Part shown: positions 27,040-35,348 of the stretch, one piece after another
How the letters are laid out: each line of letters starts with the position of its first letter
Numbering within the stretch: the stretch's first letter is position 1
Source: Akkermansia muciniphila
GTDB taxonomy: Bacteria; Verrucomicrobiota; Verrucomicrobiia; Verrucomicrobiales; V1-33
Reading direction: 5' to 3'
DNA: 45,863 bases
NCBI GenBank assembly: GCA_945861415.1
Contig: CAMAUV010000036.1
Span: forward strand, 1-45,863
The notes under the pieces: model-generated
The model's input: the letters and a program-made list of their open reading frames with translations, nothing else
Database searches by the model: none
Told to the model about the DNA's origin: nothing
Translations under genes and position numbers: made by a program

Positions 27040-28089
27040 ATGAAACTCACACTTCTTCTGCTCACTCTACTCTCCTTCAGTCCTGCGCAGTCGCAGGACA
27101 CCGGGGACGTCTATAAAAAATACGAAACCGATGTGAGCAAGTCGGTGAACCGGGGCTTTGAATACCTCCTGAGTGCCGAGCAAAAGGACGGCACTTTCCC
27201 GGAATCCCACGGCAGAAGCACCGGAATCTCGTCTCTCATCGGTATGGCCTTTCTCGCCAAAGGCCACACTCCTGGCAACGGTCGCTATGGCGAGGCCCTG
27301 AACCGCCGCATCGACTTCGCGCTGCAAAATGCCAGGGGAGATGGCCTCATCGACAGCGGCGACCACGGCAACGGGCCCATGTATGCGCACAACATTTCCA
27401 CCCTCTTTGTCTCCGAAGTCTCCGGCATGGTGGACGAAGCCCGACAAAAAGAGATCGATGCCATCCTGCCGAAAGCAACCGGCATCATCCTGCGCGCACA
27501 GGCAGTGAAAAAAGAGCAACGGCATCAGGGTGGGTGGCGTTATCACCCCAACAGCACCGACAGCGATCTCTCCTGCAGCGGGTGGGCGCTGATGGCCCTT
27601 CGCTCCGCCCGCCTCAACGGCGCACCTGTGCCGCCCAAGGCCATTGAGGATGCTGTTTTATACGTGCTTCGGCATCAGGAGACCAAAATGGGACACTTTG
27701 GTTACATGGATGAGCACCAGCACAAGGAATCCCTCACCGGGGCAGCACTTTTGTCACTGGAAGTCTGTGGACGGCATGGGTCAAAGGAAAGCCTGCTGGC
27801 CGGCGACTGGATACTTGAAAATTTCATTCGTTTACCACGGGCGGAGTTTGAATACTATGGCAACTATTACAATGCACAGGGCACCTTCCAGCTTGGCGGC
27901 AAATACTGGAAGGCTTACGCCTCTTGGATGTATCCCCACTACCTCGAGGAGCAGGATAAGGACGGCGCATGGAAGGACTCCCGCTTTGGAAAGACCTATG
28001 GCACCGCTATGATGATTCTCGCTTTCACAGTACCCGCACGCCAGTTGCCAATTTACCAGCGGGACGAGCGGATCGATGAGGAGCAGTAG
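27040..28089 (+). CDS. Secreted prenyltransferase/squalene-cyclase-like toroid protein
   Basis: A 349-residue protein with a signal peptide (MKLTLLLLTLLSFSPAQSQ), so it is probably periplasmic. The mature part consists of helical repeats of the alpha/alpha-toroid type seen in squalene cyclases and protein prenyltransferases: FEYLLSAEQKDGTFPESHGR, SDLSCSGWALMALRSARLNG, and a late GAWKDSRFGKTYGTAMMILAF. The cyclase DxDD motif is not seen, so terpene cyclisation is unlikely; the fold may instead bind a partner or ligand. I chose the ATG at 27040 because it begins the signal peptide; the frame is open from 26953. It is the first of three genes (27040-30322) with related export features. Confidence 0.8.
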   Translation: MKLTLLLLTLLSFSPAQSQDTGDVYKKYETDVSKSVNRGFEYLLSAEQKDGTFPESHGRSTGISSLIGMAFLAKGHTPGNGRYGEALNRRIDFALQNARGDGLIDSGDHGNGPMYAHNISTLFVSEVSGMVDEARQKEIDAILPKATGIILRAQAVKKEQRHQGGWRYHPNSTDSDLSCSGWALMALRSARLNGAPVPPKAIEDAVLYVLRHQETKMGHFGYMDEHQHKESLTGAALLSLEVCGRHGSKESLLAGDWILENFIRLPRAEFEYYGNYYNAQGTFQLGGKYWKAYASWMYPHYLEEQDKDGAWKDSRFGKTYGTAMMILAFTVPARQLPIYQRDERIDEEQ

Positions 28090-28165
28090 CGTCCTGCAAA
28101 GGAGCAGACAGAAATACTTGCCTAATGGGCGGAAACTGTGCTAAAAGGAACCGAAATCTTCCGCC

Positions 28166-28621
28166 ATGATGATTCGCCACCTTCTTGCCAGTTCACTCCT
28201 CGCGCTCACGGTTCCCTGCGCCGCTGACGATAAGTCGGCGGCTGCCCCTGAACCGGTTAAGCCAGCCAAGGCTCCCTCCGCCGGATCTTTGCCCAAGGAT
28301 GTGCTGATGTTTTTCGGCAAGGTTACAGGCACCGTAGAATCCTTGGATAATGAAGGAAAACAGCTCAAAATCAAAGTGACGGAGGCCACCGCCAACAGTG
28401 AAAAAAACAAGGCACCGAAACCTGAGACACTTAGGGGCATGACTATCACCATAACCCCTCTGGAAAAAAAACAGAAAGACGGCACCAAAAAGCTCGACGC
28501 CGCTGTGCTCGAATGGATGAAAGGAGCCGAAACCGGCGACTCAGTCACGATCAGCATCCGAGCCAGTTCGAAAGGTGAAGTCTTTCGACTCCTAAGCGTG
28601 CCCACCGCTGCCCCGAAATGA
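28166..28621 (+). CDS. Small secreted protein of unknown function
   Basis: A 151-residue protein with a signal peptide (MMIRHLLASSLLALTVPCAA) and a charged Lys-rich mature part. The mature sequence includes VTGTVESLDNEGKQLKIKVT and a later GDSVTISIRASSKGEVFRL, which suggest a small beta-barrel or OB-type domain (inference). It lies 76 bases after the first toroid gene and 81 before the second, in the same direction. It may be an accessory component of that group. No family is recognised. Confidence 0.7.
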   Translation: MMIRHLLASSLLALTVPCAADDKSAAAPEPVKPAKAPSAGSLPKDVLMFFGKVTGTVESLDNEGKQLKIKVTEATANSEKNKAPKPETLRGMTITITPLEKKQKDGTKKLDAAVLEWMKGAETGDSVTISIRASSKGEVFRLLSVPTAAPK

Positions 28622-28702
28622 CGAATCTCTCACTCTCACCAAGGTTTATCTAGCGCGGTCAGCATCGCCCGCGTTTACGCAGGCAACCCAACCTACTCCC
28701 TT

Positions 28703-30322
28703 ATGAATCAGCAACAATACGAGGACCCTCAGAACGAATACATCCATGTTAAGGAGGAGGAGGCTCCCCGCCGCCATGGCTACTGGCATAAAGTGGGAGG
28801 TGGATCCCTTTTCATAAGCATCCTCGTGCACGGGATACTTGTTGTCGTCGCCCTACTCATCATCTGGCAAACTGGCGGGCCAAAAGAGGAGCCACCGCCC
28901 GAGTTTCTGCCCGGCGGCGGCGGCGGCGGCGGCGGCGGCGAAAAACTGGCACTCAAGAAACAAAAATCCGTCACTCACGCCCAGCCTCGCACCAAACTTG
29001 CCTCTCTTTCCCAATCCACCTTCACACTCCCTAATGTGAGCAACATGGCCAACATGCCGTCCCTGACCAGCGTACAGATAGGCGGTGGTGGGCTCGGCAC
29101 AGGGGTCGGTAGCGGGCGTGGATCTGGCCGGGGCAATGGCGTAGGTTCGGGCATCGGCAACGGGTGGGGCCCCGGCGCGGGCAATGGCTTCATTTCCATC
29201 CCTAAGCTCATGCGCAGCCGCTGCAGCCCCCAGGAGCGCAGTGTCAAAATGAAGGAAAACGGGGGCAATGATAACTGCGAGAAATCCGTGGTCAAAGGCC
29301 TGGACTGGCTTAAGGCCAACCAAAATCCGGACGGTTCGTGGGGTAAATCCCACGTGGGCGCAATGACTGGACTGGCCCTGCTCGCATATCTGGGACACTG
29401 CGAAACCCCGGAATCGCTCAAGTATGGCGAGACGGTGCTTAAGGGACTAACTTACCTGATAGAACTGGGCAACAAAAACCAGGCTCCCTTTGACGGCATC
29501 TATTCCACTAAACCCGCAGAACCTTCCAGCACCTACGAGCATGGTATAGCCGCCTACGCCATGGGCGAGATGTATTCTTTTTCAAAGCTCGGGGCCAAAG
29601 CGATTCCTGGCCTGCGCGAGAGCTTTGAACGAGGTGCCGGCATCATCATTGAAAAGCAGAATAAGGCCGGATCATGGGGATACAAAGGCGGCATCGGCTA
29701 TGATCCGTATGGCGGCAACGATCTCTCAGTAACAGGCTGGCAGTTCCAAGCCTTGAAGGCTGCCAAGCATACTAACCTGAAGATCCCCGGGCTTCCTCAG
29801 GCTATCAAAAAAGTGGAAGAATATTTGGAATCCACGCAGACACCTGACGGCGGTTTCGGTAATGCAAGTCGCGACACTCACTACAATCAGTGGAACCTTA
29901 CCGGTGCTGCCCTTCTGGGCCTCCAAACCCTCGGGGTCGGCAATACTGGCAAGATTAACAAAGGCATCCGCTGGCTGGTCGATGAAACCAAAAAAGAACC
30001 ACTTGATTGGAATGCAGACTGCCATCTTTACACATGGTATTACAACACTCAGGCCCTGTTCCAGAAAGGCGGCGAACCTTGGGATGTTTGGAATGACCAA
30101 TTCCAGAAGCTCCTCCTCGAAAACCAGAACGAGGACGGTAGTTGGAAGGTTGAGGGCGTCGGTCATGTGGGCTCTGCTGGCAGCGGAGCAGCCGGTGGTG
30201 ATGCCAACATCTACCGCACCTGCCTATGTACCCTGATGCTGGAGGTTTACTATCGCTACCTGAAGGTAGGCGACCGCGGTACTGACGCTGCCACCAGCAA
30301 TCTGCTCCCTGTCAACAAATAA
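28703..30322 (+). CDS. Toroid (squalene-cyclase-like) protein with TonB-type membrane anchor
   Basis: A 539-residue protein. An N-terminal cytoplasmic stretch is followed by one membrane helix (about 35-55, SLFISILVHGILVVVALLII) that carries S39-x3-H43, the motif by which TonB-type anchors contact ExbB/ExbD. A short Pro/Glu segment and nine consecutive Gly (71-79) follow, then a Ser/Gly-rich linker. From about 190 to the end there are toroid repeats like those of 27040-28089: GLDWLKANQNPDGSWGKSHV, NDLSVTGWQFQALKAAKHT, LESTQTPDGGFGNASRDTHY and LLLENQNEDGSWKVEG. The usual TonB C-terminal domain is absent. No cyclase DxDD is seen. No ExbB or ExbD gene is in the window. The function is unknown; a proton-motive-force-linked envelope role is inference. 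Confidence 0.82.
   Translation: MNQQQYEDPQNEYIHVKEEEAPRRHGYWHKVGGGSLFISILVHGILVVVALLIIWQTGGPKEEPPPEFLPGGGGGGGGGEKLALKKQKSVTHAQPRTKLASLSQSTFTLPNVSNMANMPSLTSVQIGGGGLGTGVGSGRGSGRGNGVGSGIGNGWGPGAGNGFISIPKLMRSRCSPQERSVKMKENGGNDNCEKSVVKGLDWLKANQNPDGSWGKSHVGAMTGLALLAYLGHCETPESLKYGETVLKGLTYLIELGNKNQAPFDGIYSTKPAEPSSTYEHGIAAYAMGEMYSFSKLGAKAIPGLRESFERGAGIIIEKQNKAGSWGYKGGIGYDPYGGNDLSVTGWQFQALKAAKHTNLKIPGLPQAIKKVEEYLESTQTPDGGFGNASRDTHYNQWNLTGAALLGLQTLGVGNTGKINKGIRWLVDETKKEPLDWNADCHLYTWYYNTQALFQKGGEPWDVWNDQFQKLLLENQNEDGSWKVEGVGHVGSAGSGAAGGDANIYRTCLCTLMLEVYYRYLKVGDRGTDAATSNLLPVNK
28913..28939 (+). repeat. (GGC)9 microsatellite coding for nine glycines
   Basis: Nine perfect GGC units lie between CCC and GAA codons in the linker of the TonB-anchored toroid protein. 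Being a three-base unit, slippage would change the glycine linker length without shifting the frame. Confidence 0.95.
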
Positions 30323-30466
30323 CGCAGAGCTGAGCACCCGAGTCTCCATTCCTCAAAACAATCCGCCATTTGGCAGCCTATTGCGCACTCGCTTTTAACA
30401 ATTAATCCTATTTAACGTTTACCGTAAATTTTCTCATTTTATTTCGAAGCAGCATTATAATTAGAC

Positions 30467-30497
30467 GGTAAATAAATTGACGGTAGATTTATTTACC
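30467..30497. repeat. AT-rich perfect inverted repeat
   Basis: GGTAAATAAA (30467-30476) and TTTATTTACC (30488-30497) are perfect 10-base inverted arms around an 11-base centre. GACGGTA also occurs twice (30465-30471 and 30479-30485), and a related ACCGTAAA lies upstream near 30421. It sits 145 bases after the toroid gene in an unusually AT-rich patch. It could be an operator or a transcription end signal; no T-run typical of intrinsic terminators follows. Confidence 0.5.
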
Positions 30498-30518
30498 TAT
30501 TCCGTCCAATGCAGCGCC

Positions 30519-31563
30519 CCTAAAAATGTCCCTCCGTCGGTCGAGTTCATCGCCTCAAGGTCGGCAATCTTCATGGGGCAGGCTTAAAAGTTAACATGGG
30601 CCACCGGCAATGCTTCCAGCGTGACCATCAGCCATGAGGTGGGCACGGTGCCGAGCATCAGCTCAAAGAATGTCGTCCCTGAGGGCACCACCACATAGAC
30701 TTTATCCGCATCGAATACCTTTGGCACTGTCTCCCGCAGCGTCACGGTGACAGTGGCTCCCGGGGGCGATTTCCGGTATTATCTTCTCGTTCCACACCGG
30801 ACTGCGCGATAATGCCTCAGCAGACTCTGTCCAGCTATCAGAATTTCAACTGTTGCTGCATGGCGCGCGCCTTGCCGGAGCGACCGCCAGTGCACTCGGA
30901 GGCAGCAGCCTTGAGATCAAGGGCCCGGCACAAGCAGTTGATGACAGCTTTACCTCCGCGTGGCGTTATGCCACCAAAATCGTCCCTCTCGTTCTGGACT
31001 TCGGCGCACCCACCGGTGGCAACGGCTACCGAATCGGCGCGGGAAGAGGTGCCCACTCATCCGATCCCGTAAGCTGGCGACTCGAAGGCAGTCTTGATGC
31101 GACTACGTGGGTGGTTTTGGACAAAAAGGTAAATCACCCGGCCCCCGAGGCCCGTGGGGTTGTCAGTGGGCAGTTATTTTTCACAGTCCCTCCGAACGAA
31201 AATCCGTTAACCATTACGGCATCAATCCTCAATCCGGCCAAAACCCATGTCAGCATCACATGGGAATCTGAGTTCGGGTTCAGCTACACCATCCGGCGGT
31301 CTCCTGATCTTTCGGAAGGCAGTTGGACAGATGTGGCCACGGGATTGAGCGCTGCGGGTGCCTCCACCACAGCCACCGTCGCCCTTGGCGATGGCTCGCG
31401 TGCCTTTTTCCAAGTAAACAGCGAGCAGCCTTCCGGGGTTTTAGGGAGTGCCCGGCTGCACACTGGGATTTGCACGTCCGGAAGTTACGGTTTAAGGCAA
31501 TGCCATGCGCCACATCCTCTTCATGACTGCACTCACCGCCACCGCCGCTGCGGAACCCGCTAG
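30519..31563 (+). pseudogene. Decayed secreted protein with Ig-like and F5/8C-like domains
   Basis: The first part reads, in one frame, VPPSVEFIASRSAIFMGQA, TAA (30585-30587), KLTWATGNASSVTISHEVGT, later VPEGTTT, TAG (30696-30698), TLSASNTFGTVSRSVTVTV and FRYY. This matches a bacterial Ig-like repeat in which TAG replaces the usual Tyr of TTTYTLxAxN. At 30783 two bases appear lost, and the frame shifts to read FSFHTGLRDNASADSVQLSE, continuing into a discoidin (F5/8C)-like domain (VDDSFTSAWRY; PLVLDFGAPTGGNGYRI; SWRLEGSLDATTW) and a beta domain ending near RAFFQVNSEQP. The 5' part of the gene is missing. Similar architectures are common in large verrucomicrobial secreted proteins. The 3' end overlaps the esterase start. 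Confidence 0.75.
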
Positions 31564-32770
31564 GTTCAATTACGACGAATCAAAAGTTCCGCCTTACTCG
31601 CTGCCGGACCCCCTTCGCAGCGCCGCCGGCGCTGCCATATCCAGCAAAGAAGCATGGATAGGCGGACTTCGCGAGGAAACCAGACAGCTTATCGAACGCG
31701 AGATGTTCGGAAAAGCTCCGGCAAGGCCTAAGCTTAACTTCAAAGTGGAGGAGGAAGCGACGCCTGCACTAAATGGCAAAGTGAGGCGCAAGCAGATTGC
31801 CGTTTCCTTGAGTGGAAAAGCAGAAGGCCCTTTCATGGATATGCTCCTCTATGTGCCCGCCGGGGCCACCGGACCGGTGCCCGTGCTCTTCGGGCTCAAC
31901 TTTCAGGGAAATCAGGCCGTTAGCCGCGACCCCGGCATCCACCTCTGCCGTTCATGGCTGCGGGAAGATGTAAAAGGCGGCATCGTCCAGAACAAGGCCA
32001 CCGAAGCATCGCGCGGACTCCAGGCTGACAGCTGGCAAATCGAATACGCAACCAGCCGCGGCTATGGCGTTATGACAGCATGCTACTGTGACATTGATCC
32101 CGATTTCCATGATGAATGGAAGAACGGCGTCCACGCCCTGTTTCCGGAGATTGAGGCCAAGCGCGACGGTGCCACATGGGGGGCCATTGCGGCATGGGCA
32201 TGGGGTATGAGCCTTGGCATAGATTACCTCGAAAGGGAGCCCCTCGCCGATGCAAAGCGCGTTATCGCCCAAGGACACTCCCGTCTTGGAAAAACAGCGC
32301 TCTGGGCAGGAGCTAGCGATACCCGCTTCGCCCTCGTTATTTCCAATGACAGTGGGGCCGGCGGAGCCGCTCTGAATAAGCGCATCTTCGGTGAAACTGT
32401 AGGCCGCCTGAACTCAGCTTTCCCTCACTGGTTCTGCGGCAACTTCAAAAAGTATTCGGACAAGGAGGGAGACATGGCCTTCGACAGCCATCAAATCATC
32501 GCCCTCATTGCCCCGAGGCCAGTGCTCATCACCAGCGCGACCAAAGACCTCTGGGCAGACCCAAAAGGAGAATTCCTGGGCGGTCTGCACGCCAACCCAG
32601 TATACAAGCTGCTGGGCACAGACGGCATGACAGCCGAGGAACAACCGCTCCCGGATAAACTCATCGACAGCACCATCGGCTATTTCCTGCGGACGGGTGA
32701 GCATGATGTAACCAAAGCCGACTGGGAAGCTTATCTTAACTTCGCCGACAAACATCTCCCGAAACCCTGA
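31505..32770 (+). CDS. Secreted CE15-like glucuronoyl esterase (alpha/beta hydrolase)
   Basis: A 421-residue exported hydrolase with a signal peptide (MRHILFMTALTATAAAEPA). The fold and motifs match carbohydrate esterase family 15 and related bacterial esterases, which cut ester bonds between lignin or methyl groups and glucuronic acid of xylan. The nucleophile elbow is GHSRLGKTAL with Ser259 (family consensus GCSRxG). NDSGAGGAAL carries Asp282, where many members have Glu. SHQIIALIAPRPVLI carries the likely catalytic His329. The start overlaps the decayed gene before it. The next gene starts 12 bases after its stop, so the two form an operon. The substrate is inferred from family only. Confidence 0.85.
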   Translation: MRHILFMTALTATAAAEPARFNYDESKVPPYSLPDPLRSAAGAAISSKEAWIGGLREETRQLIEREMFGKAPARPKLNFKVEEEATPALNGKVRRKQIAVSLSGKAEGPFMDMLLYVPAGATGPVPVLFGLNFQGNQAVSRDPGIHLCRSWLREDVKGGIVQNKATEASRGLQADSWQIEYATSRGYGVMTACYCDIDPDFHDEWKNGVHALFPEIEAKRDGATWGAIAAWAWGMSLGIDYLEREPLADAKRVIAQGHSRLGKTALWAGASDTRFALVISNDSGAGGAALNKRIFGETVGRLNSAFPHWFCGNFKKYSDKEGDMAFDSHQIIALIAPRPVLITSATKDLWADPKGEFLGGLHANPVYKLLGTDGMTAEEQPLPDKLIDSTIGYFLRTGEHDVTKADWEAYLNFADKHLPKP

Positions 32771-32781
32771 CCCCGCGCGCA

Positions 32782-33597
32782 ATGCCCACCCGCCGTCAGT
32801 TTCTCCAGACTACCACAGCGGTTGTGCTGCCGGGCCTGGCACCCGCCGCCGGACCAGCGCTGCCCACGTGGCGGCTTTCGCCTGAAGGTTGGGGCAATGC
32901 GCCCGCGGATAATGTGAAAGCCGTAATCGATTCCGCGATACTAGAGCTGTGGCGTCATTTTCCGAGACGGACAATTGAGCCCATTTTCATCCAACGCGGA
33001 AAGGAAGGCCCTATCGTTCACTTCAAGCGCAACGGGCTGAAAGAAGTGGTCATGATGCTCGACACTCAGGATCTCTATTGGTGTCAGTATGTTTACCAGT
33101 TCGCGCACGAATTCTGCCATATCCTGTGCGGATTCGATGACGACTGGAAAGGCAACCTCTGGTTCGAAGAAAGCCTCTGCGAGACCGCCTCGCTCTTCGT
33201 ACTGCGGCGGCTAGCTGAAACGTGGGCCAAAAAAGCCCCCTACGAAAACTGGCGTAGCTATGCCTCAAATTTCGCCGAGTATGCTCAGGATGTCATCGAC
33301 AGCCGAGTGAACCTCCCCGACAACGACATTGAAGGCTTTTACCGCCGTCATCAGGCAGAACTGGAAGCCAACCCCACAGACCGGGAACTCAACGGTAGGT
33401 TCTCGCTGTTCCTTTTGAGGCAAATCGAGACCGCCCCATCCCTCTGGGAAAGTGTCACATGGTTGAACAGCGCCCCGGCTCAAAAAGGGGAGACGCTCGC
33501 CACCTACCTGCTCAAGTGGCATAACGCGGCACCAGCCCGCTGCCGGGGTTTCATTGAGACCATTGCCCGCAAACTTGGCCAGCCACTCGCAACCTGA
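32782..33597 (+). CDS. Tat-exported HExxH metalloprotease-like protein
   Basis: A 271-residue protein with a twin-arginine-type signal (TRRQFLQTTTAVVLPG). The putative zinc site is H109-E110-F-C-H113, followed 16 residues later by Glu129/Glu130 in LWFEESLCE, the layout of gluzincin-type metallopeptidases. This supports hydrolase activity but does not prove it, since no family name is recognised. Helical segments dominate the rest. It starts 12 bases after the esterase gene, without a clear ribosome binding site, so it is probably cotranscribed. Its role next to a plant-polymer esterase is unclear. Confidence 0.72.
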   Translation: MPTRRQFLQTTTAVVLPGLAPAAGPALPTWRLSPEGWGNAPADNVKAVIDSAILELWRHFPRRTIEPIFIQRGKEGPIVHFKRNGLKEVVMMLDTQDLYWCQYVYQFAHEFCHILCGFDDDWKGNLWFEESLCETASLFVLRRLAETWAKKAPYENWRSYASNFAEYAQDVIDSRVNLPDNDIEGFYRRHQAELEANPTDRELNGRFSLFLLRQIETAPSLWESVTWLNSAPAQKGETLATYLLKWHNAAPARCRGFIETIARKLGQPLAT

Positions 33598-33655
33598 CTG
33601 ACCAAAATGTTTGCAGCGACTCCGCCCCGCTCGCACTTAAGGGCCAACCTAAGCG

Positions 33656-34153
33656 CTATTTTTTTTCCTCTGCCTTCTTCACCACGCCATACATCAATCC
33701 ACCGGTGCCGCCTCCGCTCCACGTGCCGGAGTAGGTGTCTTCATGCACGAGAACCCGCGCGGAATATTTGGCGGTGCCCGGCAACCCCATGTTGTCCACG
33801 ACAATGACAGCGGTGTCACCCGCCCATTTTACCTGAACGGGAACGGGCGCGTTAAAGGTGAGGCCAGCGTATTCGATTTTAGCCGTTATTATCCATGAGC
33901 CGTCGGTATTTTTCACCACGGAAGCGATGGTGTATTTGTCATCCTTATCCGGCCCCAGCTTGCCGTCCTCAATAAGGCACCAACGGCCGGACATGACGGC
34001 ACTGGTCATGGTGTCGGTGAACTTCTTCTCCAGTTCCTCTTGAGTCAGGGCGACCTTGCTACCCGCAGCGGCAGTCGGAGCGGCTTCTTTCTCAGCCTCC
34101 TGCGCGAAGCCCGGAGAAAAAAGGAGAACAGTGAAGAGAGCTAAGTATTTCAT
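33656..34153 (-). CDS. Secreted protein of unknown function
   Basis: A 165-residue protein with a signal peptide (MKYLALFTVLLFSPGFAQ), a short Glu/Ala-rich linker (QEAEKEAAPTAAAG) and a beta-rich domain (GRWCLIEDGKLGPDKDDKYT, AKYSARVLVHEDTYSGTWSG). It looks like a small periplasmic lipocalin- or barrel-type domain, but I recognise no family. It follows fabD on the same strand by 59 bases, so cotranscription is possible. The + strand gene at 32782-33597 converges on it. Confidence 0.7.
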   Translation of the reverse strand: MKYLALFTVLLFSPGFAQEAEKEAAPTAAAGSKVALTQEELEKKFTDTMTSAVMSGRWCLIEDGKLGPDKDDKYTIASVVKNTDGSWIITAKIEYAGLTFNAPVPVQVKWAGDTAVIVVDNMGLPGTAKYSARVLVHEDTYSGTWSGGGTGGLMYGVVKKAEEKK

Positions 34154-34212
34154 GATGAGGAGTTTTTACCAAGAATTCCAACTGCGCCAAGCAGGCATTC
34201 AAGCCGGATGGA

Positions 34213-35145
34213 TCATGCGGTTCGCAAGGCTTCGATGGCTTTTTCGAGGGACGTGGGATCACTGATACTTTGGACCCATGTGCCTTTGCTGATTCGGCCT
34301 AACATCCCCGCAAGCTGGCCTCCGGGGCCAAGTTCCAAGAAGTGGGTATGGCCCGCGTTGAGCAAATACTCCATGCTCTGAGCCCAGCGCACGGAGCCGG
34401 TGACCTGATTCTCCAGAGTGCGGCAAATATCGGCAGCTCTATTGACCGGCTGGGCTTCTAGATTGCAAACCACAGGAAACTGCGGCGCGAGGATCTCCGT
34501 CTGCAAAAGTTCTGCGGCCAGCTTTTCCTGCGCGCTGCGCATGAGGCGGCTGTGATAGGCCCCGGCCACCGGCAGTTCCTTGCCACGCAGACCCCGCTCT
34601 TTAGCCAGCACGGCGCAGCGGGAAATGTTTTCTTTGGCACCACTGAGCACGATTTGCCCTGGCGTGTTAAAGTTAGCCATGTCCACATCGCTGTCATTGG
34701 CCAGTTGGCGGATTTGCTCCTCTTCGCCACCGAGTATGGCAATCATAGAGCCTTGGGTGGCTTCGCAGGCCTCCTCCATGAACAGCCCCCGGCGGGCCAC
34801 CAATTTAAGTCCGGTTTCAAATTCGAACGTACCGGCTGCTGCGTGAGCGGTGAATTCTCCAAGCGAAAGCCCCGCTGCCCCGGCGATCTCCAAGTCCGGC
34901 AAATGCGTCCGAAGCACGGCCAGACAAGCAAGTCCGTGAGTGTATAGCGCCGGCTGGCAGCGGCTCGTGCGCGTGAGCTCTTCCATCGGTCCATCGAACA
35001 TCACCCCGGAAAGGGAGAAACCGAGCGCATCATCCGCGCGGGTAATCAGTTCCTGTGCAGCCGGAAAAGCGGCCACTAGTTCGCGGCCCATGCCCACGGA
35101 TTGAGCACCTTGGCCTGCGAATAGAAGAGTGACGGGAGGCATCAT
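34213..35145 (-). CDS. fabD: Malonyl-CoA-acyl carrier protein transacylase
   Basis: A 310-residue FabD, which moves malonyl from CoA to acyl carrier protein for fatty acid synthesis. It begins TLLFAGQGAQSVGMGREL, the family hallmark. The nucleophile motif is GLSLGEF with Ser94; position 93 is Leu where most FabD have His (GHSLGE). The second catalytic His lies in GAYHSRLM near residue 203. The start may be 35145 or the second ATG three bases later. No other fab genes are nearby. A possible -10 (TATAAA on the minus strand, 35189-35194) lies about 45 bases before the start. Confidence 0.95.
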   Translation of the reverse strand: MMPPVTLLFAGQGAQSVGMGRELVAAFPAAQELITRADDALGFSLSGVMFDGPMEELTRTSRCQPALYTHGLACLAVLRTHLPDLEIAGAAGLSLGEFTAHAAAGTFEFETGLKLVARRGLFMEEACEATQGSMIAILGGEEEQIRQLANDSDVDMANFNTPGQIVLSGAKENISRCAVLAKERGLRGKELPVAGAYHSRLMRSAQEKLAAELLQTEILAPQFPVVCNLEAQPVNRAADICRTLENQVTGSVRWAQSMEYLLNAGHTHFLELGPGGQLAGMLGRISKGTWVQSISDPTSLEKAIEALRTA

Positions 35146-35275
35146 TGTAGTGTTTGAGTGGAGAGTGTTCGCTTAGCGGGTCTGCTAATTTATAGGGGGG
35201 ACACCCGAGGACTGAGACCCGAACTCTGAAAACTGAAAACTTCGCCGGGGCTACCTCCAATCCGCCGGGGGTTCT

Positions 35276-35318
35276 GCAAAAAGAATCCGGCTCCAGCGGG
35301 TGAACGCATGGAGCCGGA
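35276..35318 (-). terminator. Hairpin terminator of the ABC/DUF4340 operon
   Basis: On the minus strand, just after the stop of the DUF4340 gene, TCCGGCTCC pairs with GGAGCCGGA (35310-35318 and 35286-35294) around a 15-base loop and is followed by TTCTTTTTG. The stem plus T-run marks an intrinsic terminator ending the four-gene operon. Confidence 0.8.
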
Positions 35319-35348
35319 CTGTTTTAGGGTAATAGGAATCTGTACAAC

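Noticed and set aside
27040..30322. Terpene or hopanoid biosynthesis cluster
   Set aside because: The toroid proteins are exported or anchored and lack the visible DxDD motif, and no prenyl synthase is near.
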